From Ianthella basta (Eukaryota > Porifera > Demospongiae > Verongiida > Ianthellidae), in the NCBI GenBank assembly GCA_964019415.1, contig OZ025883.1, forward strand, positions 3,037,586 to 3,101,585: a stretch of DNA of 64,000 bases, given 5' to 3'. The notes beneath the pieces are model-generated. The model saw nothing but the letters and a program-made list of their open reading frames with translations. It did not search any database and was not told where the DNA came from. Numbering within the stretch: the stretch's first letter is position 1; each line of letters begins with the position of its first letter. The position numbers were made by a program, and so were the translations under genes. Positions 1 through 12,700 of this stretch are shown piece after piece.

Positions 1-2
1 AC

Positions 3-2174
3 CGGCGAAGTTTTGCTGAAGCACGCAGACTTGCTCGCAAGGCAACAAGAACAGCAAAGAATGCTTGGTTTCAGAGCAAGGCTGAGGAGGCGCAAAAGGA
101 GCGTTTTGGCGGAAAGAAGGTCTGGCAGTGTATCAGAGACATGCAAAGAGGACGGCGTGGGCTTGTTCCTACCAGGTCAGCAACTATTAGGGATGAGAAT
201 GGCAATCCATGCACTACAACTGACACACAACATCAACGGTGGAGAAGGCACTTCTCAAATGTACTTAATATCCCAAGTCAGTTCAATGAGGTAGAACTAG
301 CAAGGATTAGACAAAGGCCAATCAAATCACAAATGGCAGACCTACCAACAATGGAAGAGTTGATCAAGGCAGTTGGCAAGTTGAAGACTGGAAAGGCTGG
401 AGGTAGTTCTGGCATCCTACCAGAAATGGTGAAGGCTGCCTGTAGTGACAGTGACTTCCTTGAACTACTTCTCAGCTTAGTACATCAAGCATGGAAGGAG
501 AGACAAGTACCCAAGGAGTGGACAGATGCCATCCTCGTGCCCATCCCCAAGAAAGGAGACATCACCAAATGCGACAACTGGCGGGGCATTGCTTTGCTAG
601 ATGTTGTGGGAAAGGTGGTTGCAAGAGTGGTACAGGGTAGGCTACAAGATCTTGCTGAAGAGGTGCTACCTGAGTCGCAGTGTGGTTTCCGAAGTGGACG
701 TGGTTGCTCGGACATGATCTTCACAGTTAGACAGGTGGTGGAGAAGTCCTGGGAGCACAAGGCCAAGGCTTTTCTTGTCTTCATTGATCTCAGGAAGGCA
801 TATGACTCTGTGCCACGGGAAGCACTGTGGGTGGCTTTGAGGAAGCTAGGAGTCCCAGACCAACTTATTGACATCATTAGGTCCTTCCATCAAGACATGA
901 AAGCCCAGATTCGCTTAGATGACACACTGCTAGAGGAGATTGAAGTAGACAATGGATTAAGGCAGGGTTGTTGCATGGCACCTGCACTGTTCAATTTGTA
1001 CTCATGTGCAGTGGTGGAAAGATGGACAGCGAGACTGGAGGACACAGATGGTGTTGGGGTTTATCTCAGACACAAAGATGATGGGAAGCTGTTCAGAAGG
1101 TACACCCGAAATGCAAGTCAGACAACGGCTACAGAGTGCCAGTTTGCTGATGATGCTGTGCTCCTGGCCACCACCAGAGCTGGAGCTGAAAGATCGCTAC
1201 TGGAGTACGTACAGGTGGCCAGTGACTTTGGACTCACTGTCAGTATCCCCAAGACGAAAGTCATGGTGACTGGCAGTGACGTTACAGATGCAGACAGAGC
1301 CCCCTTGTACATTGATGATTCCAACATAGTAGACTCAGTATGTGAGTTCCCCTACCTTGGTTCAGTGGTTGAGGCATCTGGTAGAATGGGCAGAGACATT
1401 GACAGAAGAATCGCACAGGCTTCCAAAGCTTTTGGAACTCTACACAAACCTGTCTTTTCTGATAAGGACTTACTGGTGCAAACCAAACGGAAGATCTATC
1501 AAGCATGTGTCTTGTCCATACTACTGTATGGATCCGAATGCTGGACCCTCCTATGCAATCAAAGGCGAAAACTGGAATCTTTCCATCACAGATGCCTGAA
1601 AGCCATCCTAGGCATATCCAACAGCCAGCAATGGGAACAGCGCATTACATCACTAGAGATCAGACAACGCTGGGGAGACACAGCTTCAGTCACTCAGAAG
1701 GTGACAGCGCGCCGTTTAGAGTGGCTAGGTCATCTTGCACGAATGCAAGAGCACCGGCTGCCAAAGAAATGTCTCTTTGGTTGGCTACCCGAACCTCGCC
1801 CAAGAGGAGGTCCAAGAAAGAGGTGGAGAGACGTCATCAAAGCTGATCTGCAGGAGATCAATGTCCCAGAGGCTAAATGGTACACACTAGCCAGGACATC
1901 CAGAGAGGGTTGGCGTGCCACGTACATGTCAGCCTTGGAGGAGAGAAGGGCTAGACAGGAAGGAGAGCAGCTAAGCACATCATCCCATGTTGTATGTCAA
2001 GAATGCAATAGAAGTTTTAGACGAGAAGGGGACAAGAAAAGGCACAAATGCAAATCAGAGAGATTGAAACCTGTGAGTGAACAGCTTGGAGCAGTGCAGT
2101 GTCAGACATGCCACAAATGGTATCGAAGCAAAGGTGGACTTGCTGTCCACAGATGCAGACAAGATATCAACTGA
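3..2174 (+). mobile_element. LINE (non-LTR retrotransposon) ORF2, 3' part: reverse transcriptase with two C-terminal C2H2 fingers
   Basis: The frame is open from base 3 to the stop at 2174 (over 720 codons), so the ORF enters from beyond the left edge and its endonuclease part, if present, lies outside. Reverse transcriptase blocks are clear: a GFRSGRGCSD block near 690, the FIDLRKAYDSVP block near 785, GLRQGC near 960, and the catalytic FADDAVLL motif near 1145. After the RT come a YGSECWTL block, a GHLARM block, and a basic RPRGGPRKRWRD stretch, as in RTE/CR1-type LINEs. The last 65 residues hold two zinc fingers, CQECNRSFRREGDKKRHKC and CQTC-x12-HRC. No stop breaks the visible ORF, which suggests a young copy. 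There is no poly-A tail; the 3' flank has a C-run/G-run hairpin (about 2213-2230) and a short TG tract. The clade is not resolved. Confidence 0.9.
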
Positions 2175-3460
2175 GTACCAGAATGTTCAATGAAATTTTG
2201 ACAATAACTTGCTCCCCCCCATTACTGGGGGTCGCGTAACCGCATCAGCGGCAGTTGGAAAGAAGGAAGGTGTGTGTGTGTGTGTGTGCTGAGGTCAATG
2301 AGGTGTATGATACAATATTATGTTTACCTATTGCGAGTGACAGAGCAGCAACCAAAGGGAGCAAGTATTTCGAGTTGGGGCGGCAGCCCCCGAGTTTCTT
2401 ACTCGAAATACTTGTTGGTTTTGTTCACCCACATCTAGTGGCTGGGTGGTGGTTGGTTGTGTGTATGGATGGACTGCTTAGTGTTAATTCAACAGGTGGG
2501 TATGGTTTGGTCTCTATTGAGGCTACTTTATACCCCTCGCCTTGTCTAGGTGCCCCTTACCGACTGCAGCACATCCTAAACGGTATTACTTGGGTAGTGC
2601 ATGGTTGTTTTTGGGTAGCATGTGTGCCAGGTTGGGTTTCAGTTCAGTTGAGGTTGTTGCCTGGGTTTGTTCCTCGTTTCTTTGGTTGTGGGTGTGGGTG
2701 GTGTGCTTATGGTGGTGTGTTGGGTCATTTGTTTGTTCCATTCATTTTGTGTCATCATTGTAAGATTGTTACGCATAAACAGATGGTTAGATGGATAGGT
2801 GGAATATTTACAGCAGTATGGTCATAGATGTGTCATTTACATATATGGCATTTGAAGACTTGTTGCATAAATACGATTATGAATGTATAAAAATCACCAA
2901 TGAAGAATACGTTCTCTTCGATGTTGAACATGACGATCAATGCACATGCACATGCACTGAACGACATATTCAACCTTGTGTATACAGCTACATGATATTC
3001 GGATTTCAAAGCCATCGATCAGGCAGACAGTGATTCATTTCTACAGGTTTTGCAATAGAGGGTTGAAGCAGGTGTTGGATCTCCAGTTCCCTGCTGTGAT
3101 GCAATGGCCAGAAGAGCTGCACTTCTGAGATTAATGGGGAGAAAACTGGCATGTCATCAGGTATACCACCCTTGCATCTGCATGTGTGTTTGGTTTGTAT
3201 TGCATAGGTTGTCCCAAAGGTAGTGCTGCGGCATCAGCTATCTGTCAACATCATGACATGCACATAAAATTGTACAATAGCATCACTGTAAGATGGTTAT
3301 ACCCGACCAATTGAAATAAACACACTGTTCTTAAATATAGCACTGTACTATTGTACTATTGTACCATTATTAGTATTGTATGGTATATCAGTGTATATCA
3401 TTGTGTATTACTTTAGTGTGTGTATTAGTGTACTTGTTATTGGTGACACCAGGGCACCAG
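2175..3460. other. Non-coding stretch between the LINE and the arylsulfatase gene
   Basis: This stretch holds the LINE 3' flank, a short TG tract (about 2272-2289) and a hairpin repeat (2355-2430, listed separately). The open frame at 2255-2827 translates to a low-complexity, V/G/W/C-rich peptide with no recognisable domain, and I do not call it a gene. From about 2830 to 3460 I see only AT-rich unique sequence. Confidence 0.5.
2355..2430. repeat. Hairpin-forming dispersed repeat, copy 1
   Basis: The segment AAGTATTTCGAGT is followed after a GC-rich loop (GGCGGCAGCCCC) by its exact reverse complement, ACTCGAAATACTT, giving a 13-bp stem. A diverged second copy occurs at 5345-5430 with the same lead-in (CAGCAACC) and the same loop words. 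This looks like a non-autonomous mobile repeat of unknown type. Confidence 0.6.
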
Positions 3461-3469
3461 AGCAGGAAA

Positions 3470-3506
3470 GCCTACCGTAGGCGGGCTTTCCTGCTAGTTT
3501 CCTATG
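3470..3506. repeat. Short perfect hairpin upstream of the arylsulfatase gene
   Basis: AGCAGGAAAGCC and its reverse complement GGCTTTCCTGCT form a 12-bp stem around a short loop that itself contains CCTAC/GTAGG. It lies about 270 bp before the arylsulfatase start codon. It could be a cruciform or a remnant of a foldback element. Confidence 0.6.
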
Positions 3507-3543
3507 AACACGCCAAAAACCACTAGTGATGAGAGTGCAATGT

Positions 3544-3646
3544 GCCAGGCACTTTGATGGTGAAGGTGGTGTGCCAGGCACTTTGGTGCTGAGTATGCTG
3601 TGCCATGCACATTGGGTGCAGGTGCAACATGACAGGCACTTTGCTC
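3544..3646. repeat. Four-copy 29-bp tandem repeat in the arylsulfatase 5' flank
   Basis: The word GCCAGGCACTTTG, with small variations, recurs at 3544, 3573, 3602 and 3631, exactly 29 bases apart each time. The array ends about 130 bp before the ATG at 3776, so it lies in or next to the promoter/5' UTR. Confidence 0.75.
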
Positions 3647-3775
3647 CCAACATATAATACAGTATATAGGCAGTGCTGTCTACAGAGAGTGCGGCTATTC
3701 TAGAATTACAGCTTACTAGGCTGTGACATTGGCACATATTACAACTTGCCAAAACTAGACCACCTTCATTCAAGG

Positions 3776-6700
3776 ATGTCTCAAGTTATCACACTGGCCT
3801 TCTCTTACTTCATGTTGCAAGGTGCACTTCTGCAGTGTGTGAGTGGAAAGGACATCGACAGTAAGCCGAACATTGTGATTCTCTTGGCGGATGATGTGAG
3901 TATATTAAGTAGATCTCTAGATTTTTGAGTAGCTAAGACTCTTCAGTGGCCACTCTTAGGTGTCTCAAGAATTGACTGTTATAATAATAAGATTGCACTT
4001 CCATTCGCATATTCTGTGTGGACATTAGTTTAGTATTATCTTGTGGCTATATGTTAGCTAATTAGGCAGTGTAATGACAGTTTGTCAAAATGGCAAGAAC
4101 GTAGTTTAGCTAATTATTTGCAACAGGGACTTGAGCACAACCACAATTGAATCGTCTGCTTGTCTGGTTTGGTGACCATTGGCAGATAATTGAAGGAAAA
4201 GTTTGCAAACAACCAAACATGATCTTTTCCCTATCTCTTGGATATGGCTCCAACAATAAATGATGCAAGAACTGGATGAAATGACTTTAAATCAAATTTT
4301 GGCTCTACCATGTTAGTCTCACTACCCATCTCTGTATTCCTTCCACGTTTTGAGTAGTCATGTGTCAAAACACCATGTTTCTCCATGTCTCTTGGAGTCT
4401 AGACCATGGGAGGCTAAATTCACCATCTAATGCTAGTGAGTAAAAAACCTTTCCTCAACAATGAGAAAGGAATGATTAACTGAAAAAGCATAGAAACAAC
4501 AAACATTAACTCAACATTTTGGCACACTTCACTTCTGTGGATTTCATTCAGCATAGCTACCAAAATCCTTTGTTAGCTAGCTACCAAGATCCAAGGGATG
4601 TACCTAGCTAACTAGGGATATAGTCAAAAGGTTGAGTTTGCCATTGCTTGTTTCTATACTTTTTCAGTTAAGCATTTCTAAATTCCATCTCATTTTTGAG
4701 GATAAGTTTTTATTCCTTAATTTGTATACAGTTACTTTTGCATATCCAAAAGAGTGGACATCAAAGTCTTCAGCTGATTAATACCTTTTCTTAAACCTAT
4801 CAAGAAGAGGGTGCTAAAAATAGAACATAAACGTATGTCACTCTGTAACTGCCATGTGTATATTCATAGTCTTGTGCGAAAGACTAGCTTACATACTATA
4901 GGTGCACAGCAACTAAATGGCGGCATTGAGGTAATGTTAATACACAGGGAAGACAAACTTTGTACTCGCTCGAAGGCTGTACTTAGCGTATTGCCTCCGG
5001 TGCTCAGATCCTGGTCCTTCACCTAGATACGCAGTCCTCATGACCTATTTAGGTGCATAGGTGTCCTGGATAATATAAAAAGAACAAATGGGGTAAGAGC
5101 AGCCTTTGCCCTTTCTGCAGAGAGGTCTTGTTGCTGTGGCCACTTGAATAGCAACAGTATGTGTTACAGTTCATTCACAAGCAGCCATAATATCTTTTGC
5201 CATTGGATTTACAGGTAAAGGTCTCAGACCCAAGCACCTCCACAGAGTGCTAGCTACCAATCACTCGTGTTCATTGCCTATGAAGTGTGTGCACAAGCTG
5301 TGTTCCTAAAATATGCGAAATAAGTTGCAGTAGCTATCATTTCTAACACAGCAGCAACCGAATGAAGCAAGTATTTGAGTTGGGGTGGCAGGCCGACAAA
5401 GGATTTCTTAACTTGAAACACTTATTCTATATACGTATCTGTTCTAAAATATACTGTGACGGTATTTTCATTGTAACCCCACCATATTGTGCAGCTTGGT
5501 TATGGTGATCTTGGTTGCTATGGACACCCCTACTCAACCACTCCAAATATTGATGCATTGGCAAATGAGGGTCTGAGATTTTCAGACTTGTATTCTTCTA
5601 GCTCAGTCTGCAGCCCTTCAAGGTAAGGTTCTCCCTTGTTGCAAGTTTGCTTGTTAAATCACACCTGCAACCCCTCCTCCTCCTCCACCCATGCACACAA
5701 TGAATGCATATACAGCAGCTATGAATGATCATAACATGCAACTGCATGACTCTAACTATAGGTTAACCCATGGCTTCTGGGCACTGCAAAGATACAATTG
5801 GATGGAATTTTGGCAGTGATGATATAACAACGTTTATACAATGAGAATGCTGACAATAGTTACTGACTGGAATCGCTAGTAGTGTAAACATAGGCAGGCA
5901 TTGCTTAACTGCCCCCGCAAGGGGCAAGGGTCATGCAGGTACTCTTGCATATTGAGATGTCTGAGGAATGGATACGCATTAGAACAATGGTCACAATGAA
6001 TTAGCTAACAATTTCAATCATTGAACATTCACTCACTCAGTGCACTGCAATGTCACAGAACAGTGTTGTACTGTCAGTACACATGTGCATACAGCGAGGT
6101 AATACAATGGTGAAATACTGTTATTAAGCATAGTGCATTTGCTAAAATTAATAGTACAACAGAATAGACCACAAGTGCAGAAAAGCTAGCAGATGGGTGG
6201 TGATCGGGAAAGGTGATTCGGCATTGATTTGGCATTGATTGGGAGAATCGATTGCTATTGAGATGTGGCAGTAGGACAAGTTGGCCATGTCAGAGGAACA
6301 TGTGAACCTGGATGGGCAATCAGCCTCCTGTGCAAAGTATATAGCTTGCATTTGCACTATGTCCTTGAGACGAGATGGCACCATTCATGTACATGGACCA
6401 GTCAGGCACCAATGTGCTGGCTCAGAAGAAGCACCAAGCTCTGTCAGCCTAGTCAATGCAGTTGCTGTCACTGCTGCTGCTGCTGTTTGCCATCCACTGC
6501 CATAGGAGCCCGCACCATTGCTGGTAGTCTTCACGGAGGAATGCGTATCCCAATTCTGAAGAGGCTTCCCCAAGCTTCACACGATCTAGCCACGAGGAAG
6601 TTTGCTACGATTCTAGAACAAGTTACAGTGGCAAATGATGTATCCACCTAGATGCACCTGCTGAGCTTCTTCAACCACTGTCTTGTACCTAGGAGGGGAG

Positions 6701-9700
6701 GGCAAGGCTGATTAGCCAGCAGCTTTCAGAGGAGAGCAACCCACTTCCACCTGCAAGCTACAGGGGGTCTGCCCCCCACTCTGTCACCCGCCTACATCAA
6801 GATGATCCTGATGCATTCCAGTTTGTTGCTACCAGGGACATTGGAAGAGGGAGACTGTCTGGGGTGCTGTTCGCCTGGCCTGTTCAGAGGACACTGTTGC
6901 AGAAGTGAGCAAGACCATCATTTCTGCCCTGAAGTCCAAGTACCCACCTGCTCATCCAGACACCTGCCTCCCACTAGCACCTAAAGGGGAAGCATTGAAA
7001 GCAGCCTTGATGGTGAGTGAGAATGAAGTGGCTCAAGCTATTCGTTCCTGTCTAAGGGCCGGTTCTGCTGAACAAGAAATTCTGTTTTTAGGGTAGCAAC
7101 AACTGGAGACTTGTTAGACAGTCAACAAGCGTTAGTTTTCTCATTGCTGCTAGAATTTGCTGATGCTTTTGCCTTGAACCCTAATGACTTTGGACAATCT
7201 GGAACAGTCTCTCAAAGCATTGACACTGAGAGTTCCCCGCTCATCCACCAGCAGGTTCATCGAATCTCACAGTTCTGCCAGGAAGAAGCCAGGCAGCTGA
7301 TTCAAAGCATGTAGAAATAGGATGTAATACAGCTATCTGACAGTCCATGGGCATTGCTGGTGGTCCTCGTTCACATAAAAATTGCTCAATCTGATTTGCA
7401 TGGACTATCAGAAGGTCGATGCAGTAAACCAGAGAGTTACATACCCTCTCCCACAGATTGACAATACAATGGACACTGTCTGGCTCACAATGGTTCAGTA
7501 CACTCCATTTTGTTTGTGGGTACTGGCAGGTAGAAGTATGTATTTGCAGACAGGGCGAAGACCACACTAGAGGGCTTGTATGGATTCTGTGTTATGCCAT
7601 TCAGGCTATGCAATGCCCCACCACATTCCAGTGATTGAAGGATCAAGTATTGAGTGGCCTGCAGAGGAGACTGCTTAGCCTATGTGGATGATTTCATTGC
7701 ATCGAGAAGACATCTGAAGATCATCTCTAGCACCAGAAGGATGCACTTCAAAGGTTGTGACAGGCTGGGCTAAAGCTGCAGCCCCCTTAGTGCACCTTCT
7801 GCAAGGAGCGTGTTGAGTGACTGGGACACATTGTCGCAGCATTAGGGGTTGCTGTTGACCCAGCCAAGACAGCAAGAGTGGTGTGATCGGGAGTGGAGGT
7901 ACCGGTCTGCATGAGTCTTCTTCTAGTACACAGAGGTGGAGAGGGCGTCTCCATTCTTCCTGACCAGCACATTAAGGAAGGGCAGCTGGTTCTCCTCTTC
8001 AACCTCCATTGTGAACTGGATCTTCTCACAGAGATTGTTCAGATGATTCAAACAGAAAAGCATCCAGTTGGGTTCTACCATGGGGCCATATGATGAAAGT
8101 GTCATCTACGTACCTGAGCCAGAGCTTTAATTGGCTCTCTGTTCGCTGTTACCAATGCCGTTTGCTCAAAGTCTGCCATGAACATTCCAGCAACAACTGG
8201 CGAGAGAGGTGATCCCATCGCTGTGCCTTCCACTTGTTTGAAGAACTAGTCCCCGTACATTAAGTACGTGGATTTAAGAAAGAGTTCCATCAGGGAGCAT
8301 GCACACCTGTTGTGGTGTCATGGCTGTTCTTTCACTGAGGGACTCACCATGTTCCAGTCTGTCCTTGATGATGACGAGTGCATCCTCTACTGGGACCTGG
8401 GCGAAGAGGCTTTTCACATCAAAACTGACCAGACAGTCCTTGCTATCAATCTCCATTATGAGATTCTTTCTACAAAGTTTGTTGAGTTCTTCTCAAAGGA
8501 ACTGGTACCTCCAGAAAGTGGTGGGAGGACTCTCGCAAGCTTCTTGGCAAGATCATAGGTTATGGTGCAAACGATGGGGCGAAGTGGCATCTTAGCCTTA
8601 TGGATCTTGGGCAGCCCATAGATGTGTCTGTGTGGATCCCTCCCTAAAGAATATCATAGAGTAACTTTAGATTAGGAAATGTAGAACAGTTATTGTGTTT
8701 TACGTGGGTGTAATGTAAGTGTAATATATAAGTAGATTGGCTTAATTAGCTCCATCTTACTGCTGTATCTCACTTCTGTATAACCAATTATGTCCGGTCA
8801 TTGTACTACGTGTTCACCTCTTTGAGTAAGTTGGACAGCTCTGCTGTGTTTTCGCTGTAAGTGCCTTTTAGTCTGCGCAAGCAATCCTTCTTCATTTCGT
8901 ATATGGCCTAGCCTAATATAGATACATATTTGCGTATGTGCCAATCTTCAGTGATGTGGACTTTATGTATGCCATTCAACTATCTCTCTCCACTCTTTTT
9001 GTAAATTACAGGGCAGCTCTACTGACAGGGAGATATCAAATAAGGTCTGGTATTTACCCTGGTACATTAGGACCACCTTGCATTGGAGGTACGTACTGTG
9101 TCCTATAATTAATACAGTGCCTTGTTACATAGTATTGTGTGAAGAAGAGTGTTTAGCCAGTTTTCTGATATGTAAAAGTGCACCCTATAAATTACTTCTG
9201 CAGGTCTTCCAAGGAATGAGACCACAATAGCAGAGTATGTCAAGGAAGCTGGTTACAGCACTGCCATGGTTGGAAAGTGGCACTTGGGAGTAGGCCTTAA
9301 TGGAGAGTATCTCCCTACTCACCAAGGCTTTGATTACTACCTGGTAATAAGCAAGTCATGTATATGCATAATTATGTGTACCTGGAAGTGTAAAATTGTT
9401 AACTTAAGATGTTTTATATTAAGTCATTGCTCTAGAATATGTTTGAATCTTGGGTTTGATCATTTTCCCTTGTCACTTGCTAAGGCTGAGTCTGCCTTCA
9501 ATTTCCAGTTCTTACCCATACTGTCTAACATCAAATTGTCACTACATGTGCTGTGTAATGTACGTATGTATTTATGACCCCACGCGTTGTTCTCACTACA
9601 CATGTACGTATGTGTGCATGTGGACATGTGAGCATCAACATACAAAATGCACCATTGCACACAACCACTTCCACTATTGACAATACATGATACAATTCCT

Positions 9701-12700
9701 AATAGTATGCAATAGCTAGAGATGGGTACATACACTCATGTTGTACACATTCATAGCAGTCCATCAGTCCAATGCCCGCACACCAGTGTGTGTGTGGAGT
9801 ATGTATGCTATGTGCACTCTAGTTCCCTTTGCTGTGTTCAGGGTATTCCTTACTCCCATGACCAGTGTTCCTGTACAACCTGCTTCTATCCCAACATATC
9901 TTGCTATGGCTTGTGCGGTAAGTGATTACATGATTGGTGAATCATTTATGACACAGTCCACATATACCAACATGCAAATATCTAGTCCTGCTAAGCTTAT
10001 TTTTTGGTAGCCCAGACCTACCTCCGGCCTATTAATATTTTATATTGCATTAAGAATGGAAGCAGGAAGTGCTCTGGGTATGGGACTACAATGAGCTGTT
10101 TAGCCCAGCTGTGCTTGCGTGCATATAATTTTACACATTTCTACATTGTAACTGTATGACATATTAGGGCTGCCATAGGCAGCCCTATATAAGGCTCATT
10201 TACACTAGCATGAAATGGGCCAAAGCAAGCTCAAGTAAACCATTTTGTCAAGTGTGGTTACACACAAAGAGGTAAATCGTTTTACAGCGTAAAGAGTAAA
10301 TGTCCAGCACGACACAATCTTCACTCAAGACATATTCACGGTTGATACAGGTATTGCTGGACGACAAAAGAGGTAAGACACTTCCGCTGGAGTCGGACAT
10401 CTTCAGTATCTGAGTGCCTTACCCACGCATTGAGGAAGAGCCATCTGGACTGCATTTTGTCTCTGTTTCTTGCTATACGCTAGCTACGTCGAAGGAAGAT
10501 GTAGAATATGGCACTTTCATACACAAAAGCAGAGGCAGCACCTCAAGCTTGTTACTGCATTTACACTGACTAGTGGATTAGTTAACCATTTCTAAATCAC
10601 CTCCAGAGATGGTTTAGTTAAACCGGTTTCCAATTCAGATTATCCAGATTAGTCTTAATCCGGATTTCAAACCAGTTTAACTTGCTAGTGTAAATGGGCC
10701 TATTAATTCAGGTGATTACGGTTATTCCATTACTTCACTAATTTATTCTATTATTACATCATTACTTCATTGTCATTACCTGTGGCTATTCCATGTTCAT
10801 TGTACGTAAATGCTTACCTGTTGCATAGATCCAGGATTTCCTCCTTGTCCACTTTATGAGAACACTACAATTATTGAACAACCTGCCAACTTTCTAACGC
10901 TGCATGACCAGTATGTCGATGCAGCAACCAGCTTCATCAGGAGGGAATCAGGTAATAAAACAAATGTTGCCATGCATTCGTGGCAAATGCAGTTGTGAGA
11001 TAAATGTTTCTGCAAAAATAGTAAGGATGTAGGGATGGCACAAAAAATACAGAAACAAGCAAAGGCTGTTACACGGTGGAGCATTAACCATGGTCCCTAC
11101 ATGCAAGAATGTCGCACCTTATAGTCCTACATCCTTGAATGTAAGGACGATGGTTAATACTCCACTGTGTAACAGCCTTTTCTGTATGATTTGTGCCATC
11201 CCTACAGCCTTACTATTTTTGTAGAAATTTATATTAATTCTAGTTACTGTACTTATTATAGTGTGTAGCTAGCTAAGCTGTAGCTACATACTAACCCACA
11301 ACCATAGGATGTTGATGCTGCTATTAGACCTTATTTCTGTAACCCTGGGGCCGGACATTTCGGCCAGCTAATTACCTGGGTTCTGCACTAAGCCACGAAA
11401 AAGAATGCAGAAATGGCAACCGGAAGCCAACTTGCAGAAATTAAAAATGGCGGGGAAATGCACAACTCGAATGTCCTTTAAACGGTACTTTGTTCAAGAT
11501 TGGCCATGTACGCAACTTCAAACGGAGACACGACAACATTGCTAAGCAATTGAACTAAATTTGAAGGAGGACTAGGCGAATGAATGTCACAAGAGCGTTC
11601 AATTATTTCTTTTAAATTGGCTTCTCTTGCATAGCAACGTCTTCCAAAGGCCCGGAGACTCCCATTTGTGAAAATTCCTCACGTAGGTAACCTACAAAGA
11701 AATACAGCCAGTGGGCAGCAGCATAACACTGTGGTAAAAGTTTTCTCATACTCACTATGGTTCGTATGCTACTGCTGACAGAGAAGAAGAATCATACAGC
11801 ACAGAACTGCTGTCTATGTATGGATGGCAGTGGTTCTTTGTATGCTGTAATACAAATGAAAAGTAGCACGAAACATAGAAAATGTTGAGGCCGCGTTCTG
11901 CGGGAGCGCACACTTTCAAGTGGAAGTAAGGTTGGTCCTGCATAGTGTACAACCGACACTTCTTCATGGGTAGCCTTTTCGCTGCTTTTGTAACCCTAAA
12001 CAATAATAGCACTACATTTCGTTTGTATTACAACATACAAATAACCAATGCCATCCCTACATAGACAGTACTACCGTGCTATCTGATAATGACCAGTCAG
12101 TGAATTGTTAATCCTATTGTCTCTCTCAGCACTGCAGAATCCATTTTTCTTGTACTTCGCTTTTCATCACACCCACTACCCTCAGTATGCAGGAGAGAAA
12201 TTCACTAAAAGTAGTATTAGGGGAAGATACGGAGATGCTTTGGTAGGTTTGTATGTGTGGGGGATATAGAGGTGGTATAAGTTGTATTTTTGGTATATTG
12301 ATAAGTATAGAAGGGTGTAGGTGTATTGTCATTCATCTACACTACCATGCATGGTGTTCATATACTTATCCTTCTTTATATTTGTAGAATGAGTTAGACA
12401 GTGCAGTTGGTGACATTATGACAGTCATAAATGAAACTGGCATTGGCAAGAACACTTTTGTGTTTTTCACTTCAGATAATGGGTGAGCTAGCAGTTCTGG
12501 AATGGAATAGGATCATACTGTCTTGGACATATTATCCTCTACCTTATCTGTATATAGGCCAGATCTGAATCAAGATGTACGAGGTGGAAATTCAGGTATC
12601 ATGAAGTGTGGCAAAGGGTCCACTTATGAAGGTGGTCAAAGAGTACCAGGAATAGCTTGGTGGCCAGGAAGGATCAGTCCTGGTAAAACCACTGAGGTAG

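Noticed and set aside
485-877. Minus-strand frame inside the LINE RT
   Set aside because: Shadow of the reverse transcriptase ORF.
2255-2827. 190-residue frame after the LINE
   Set aside because: Low-complexity V/G/W/C-rich translation of GT-rich DNA, with no recognisable domain.
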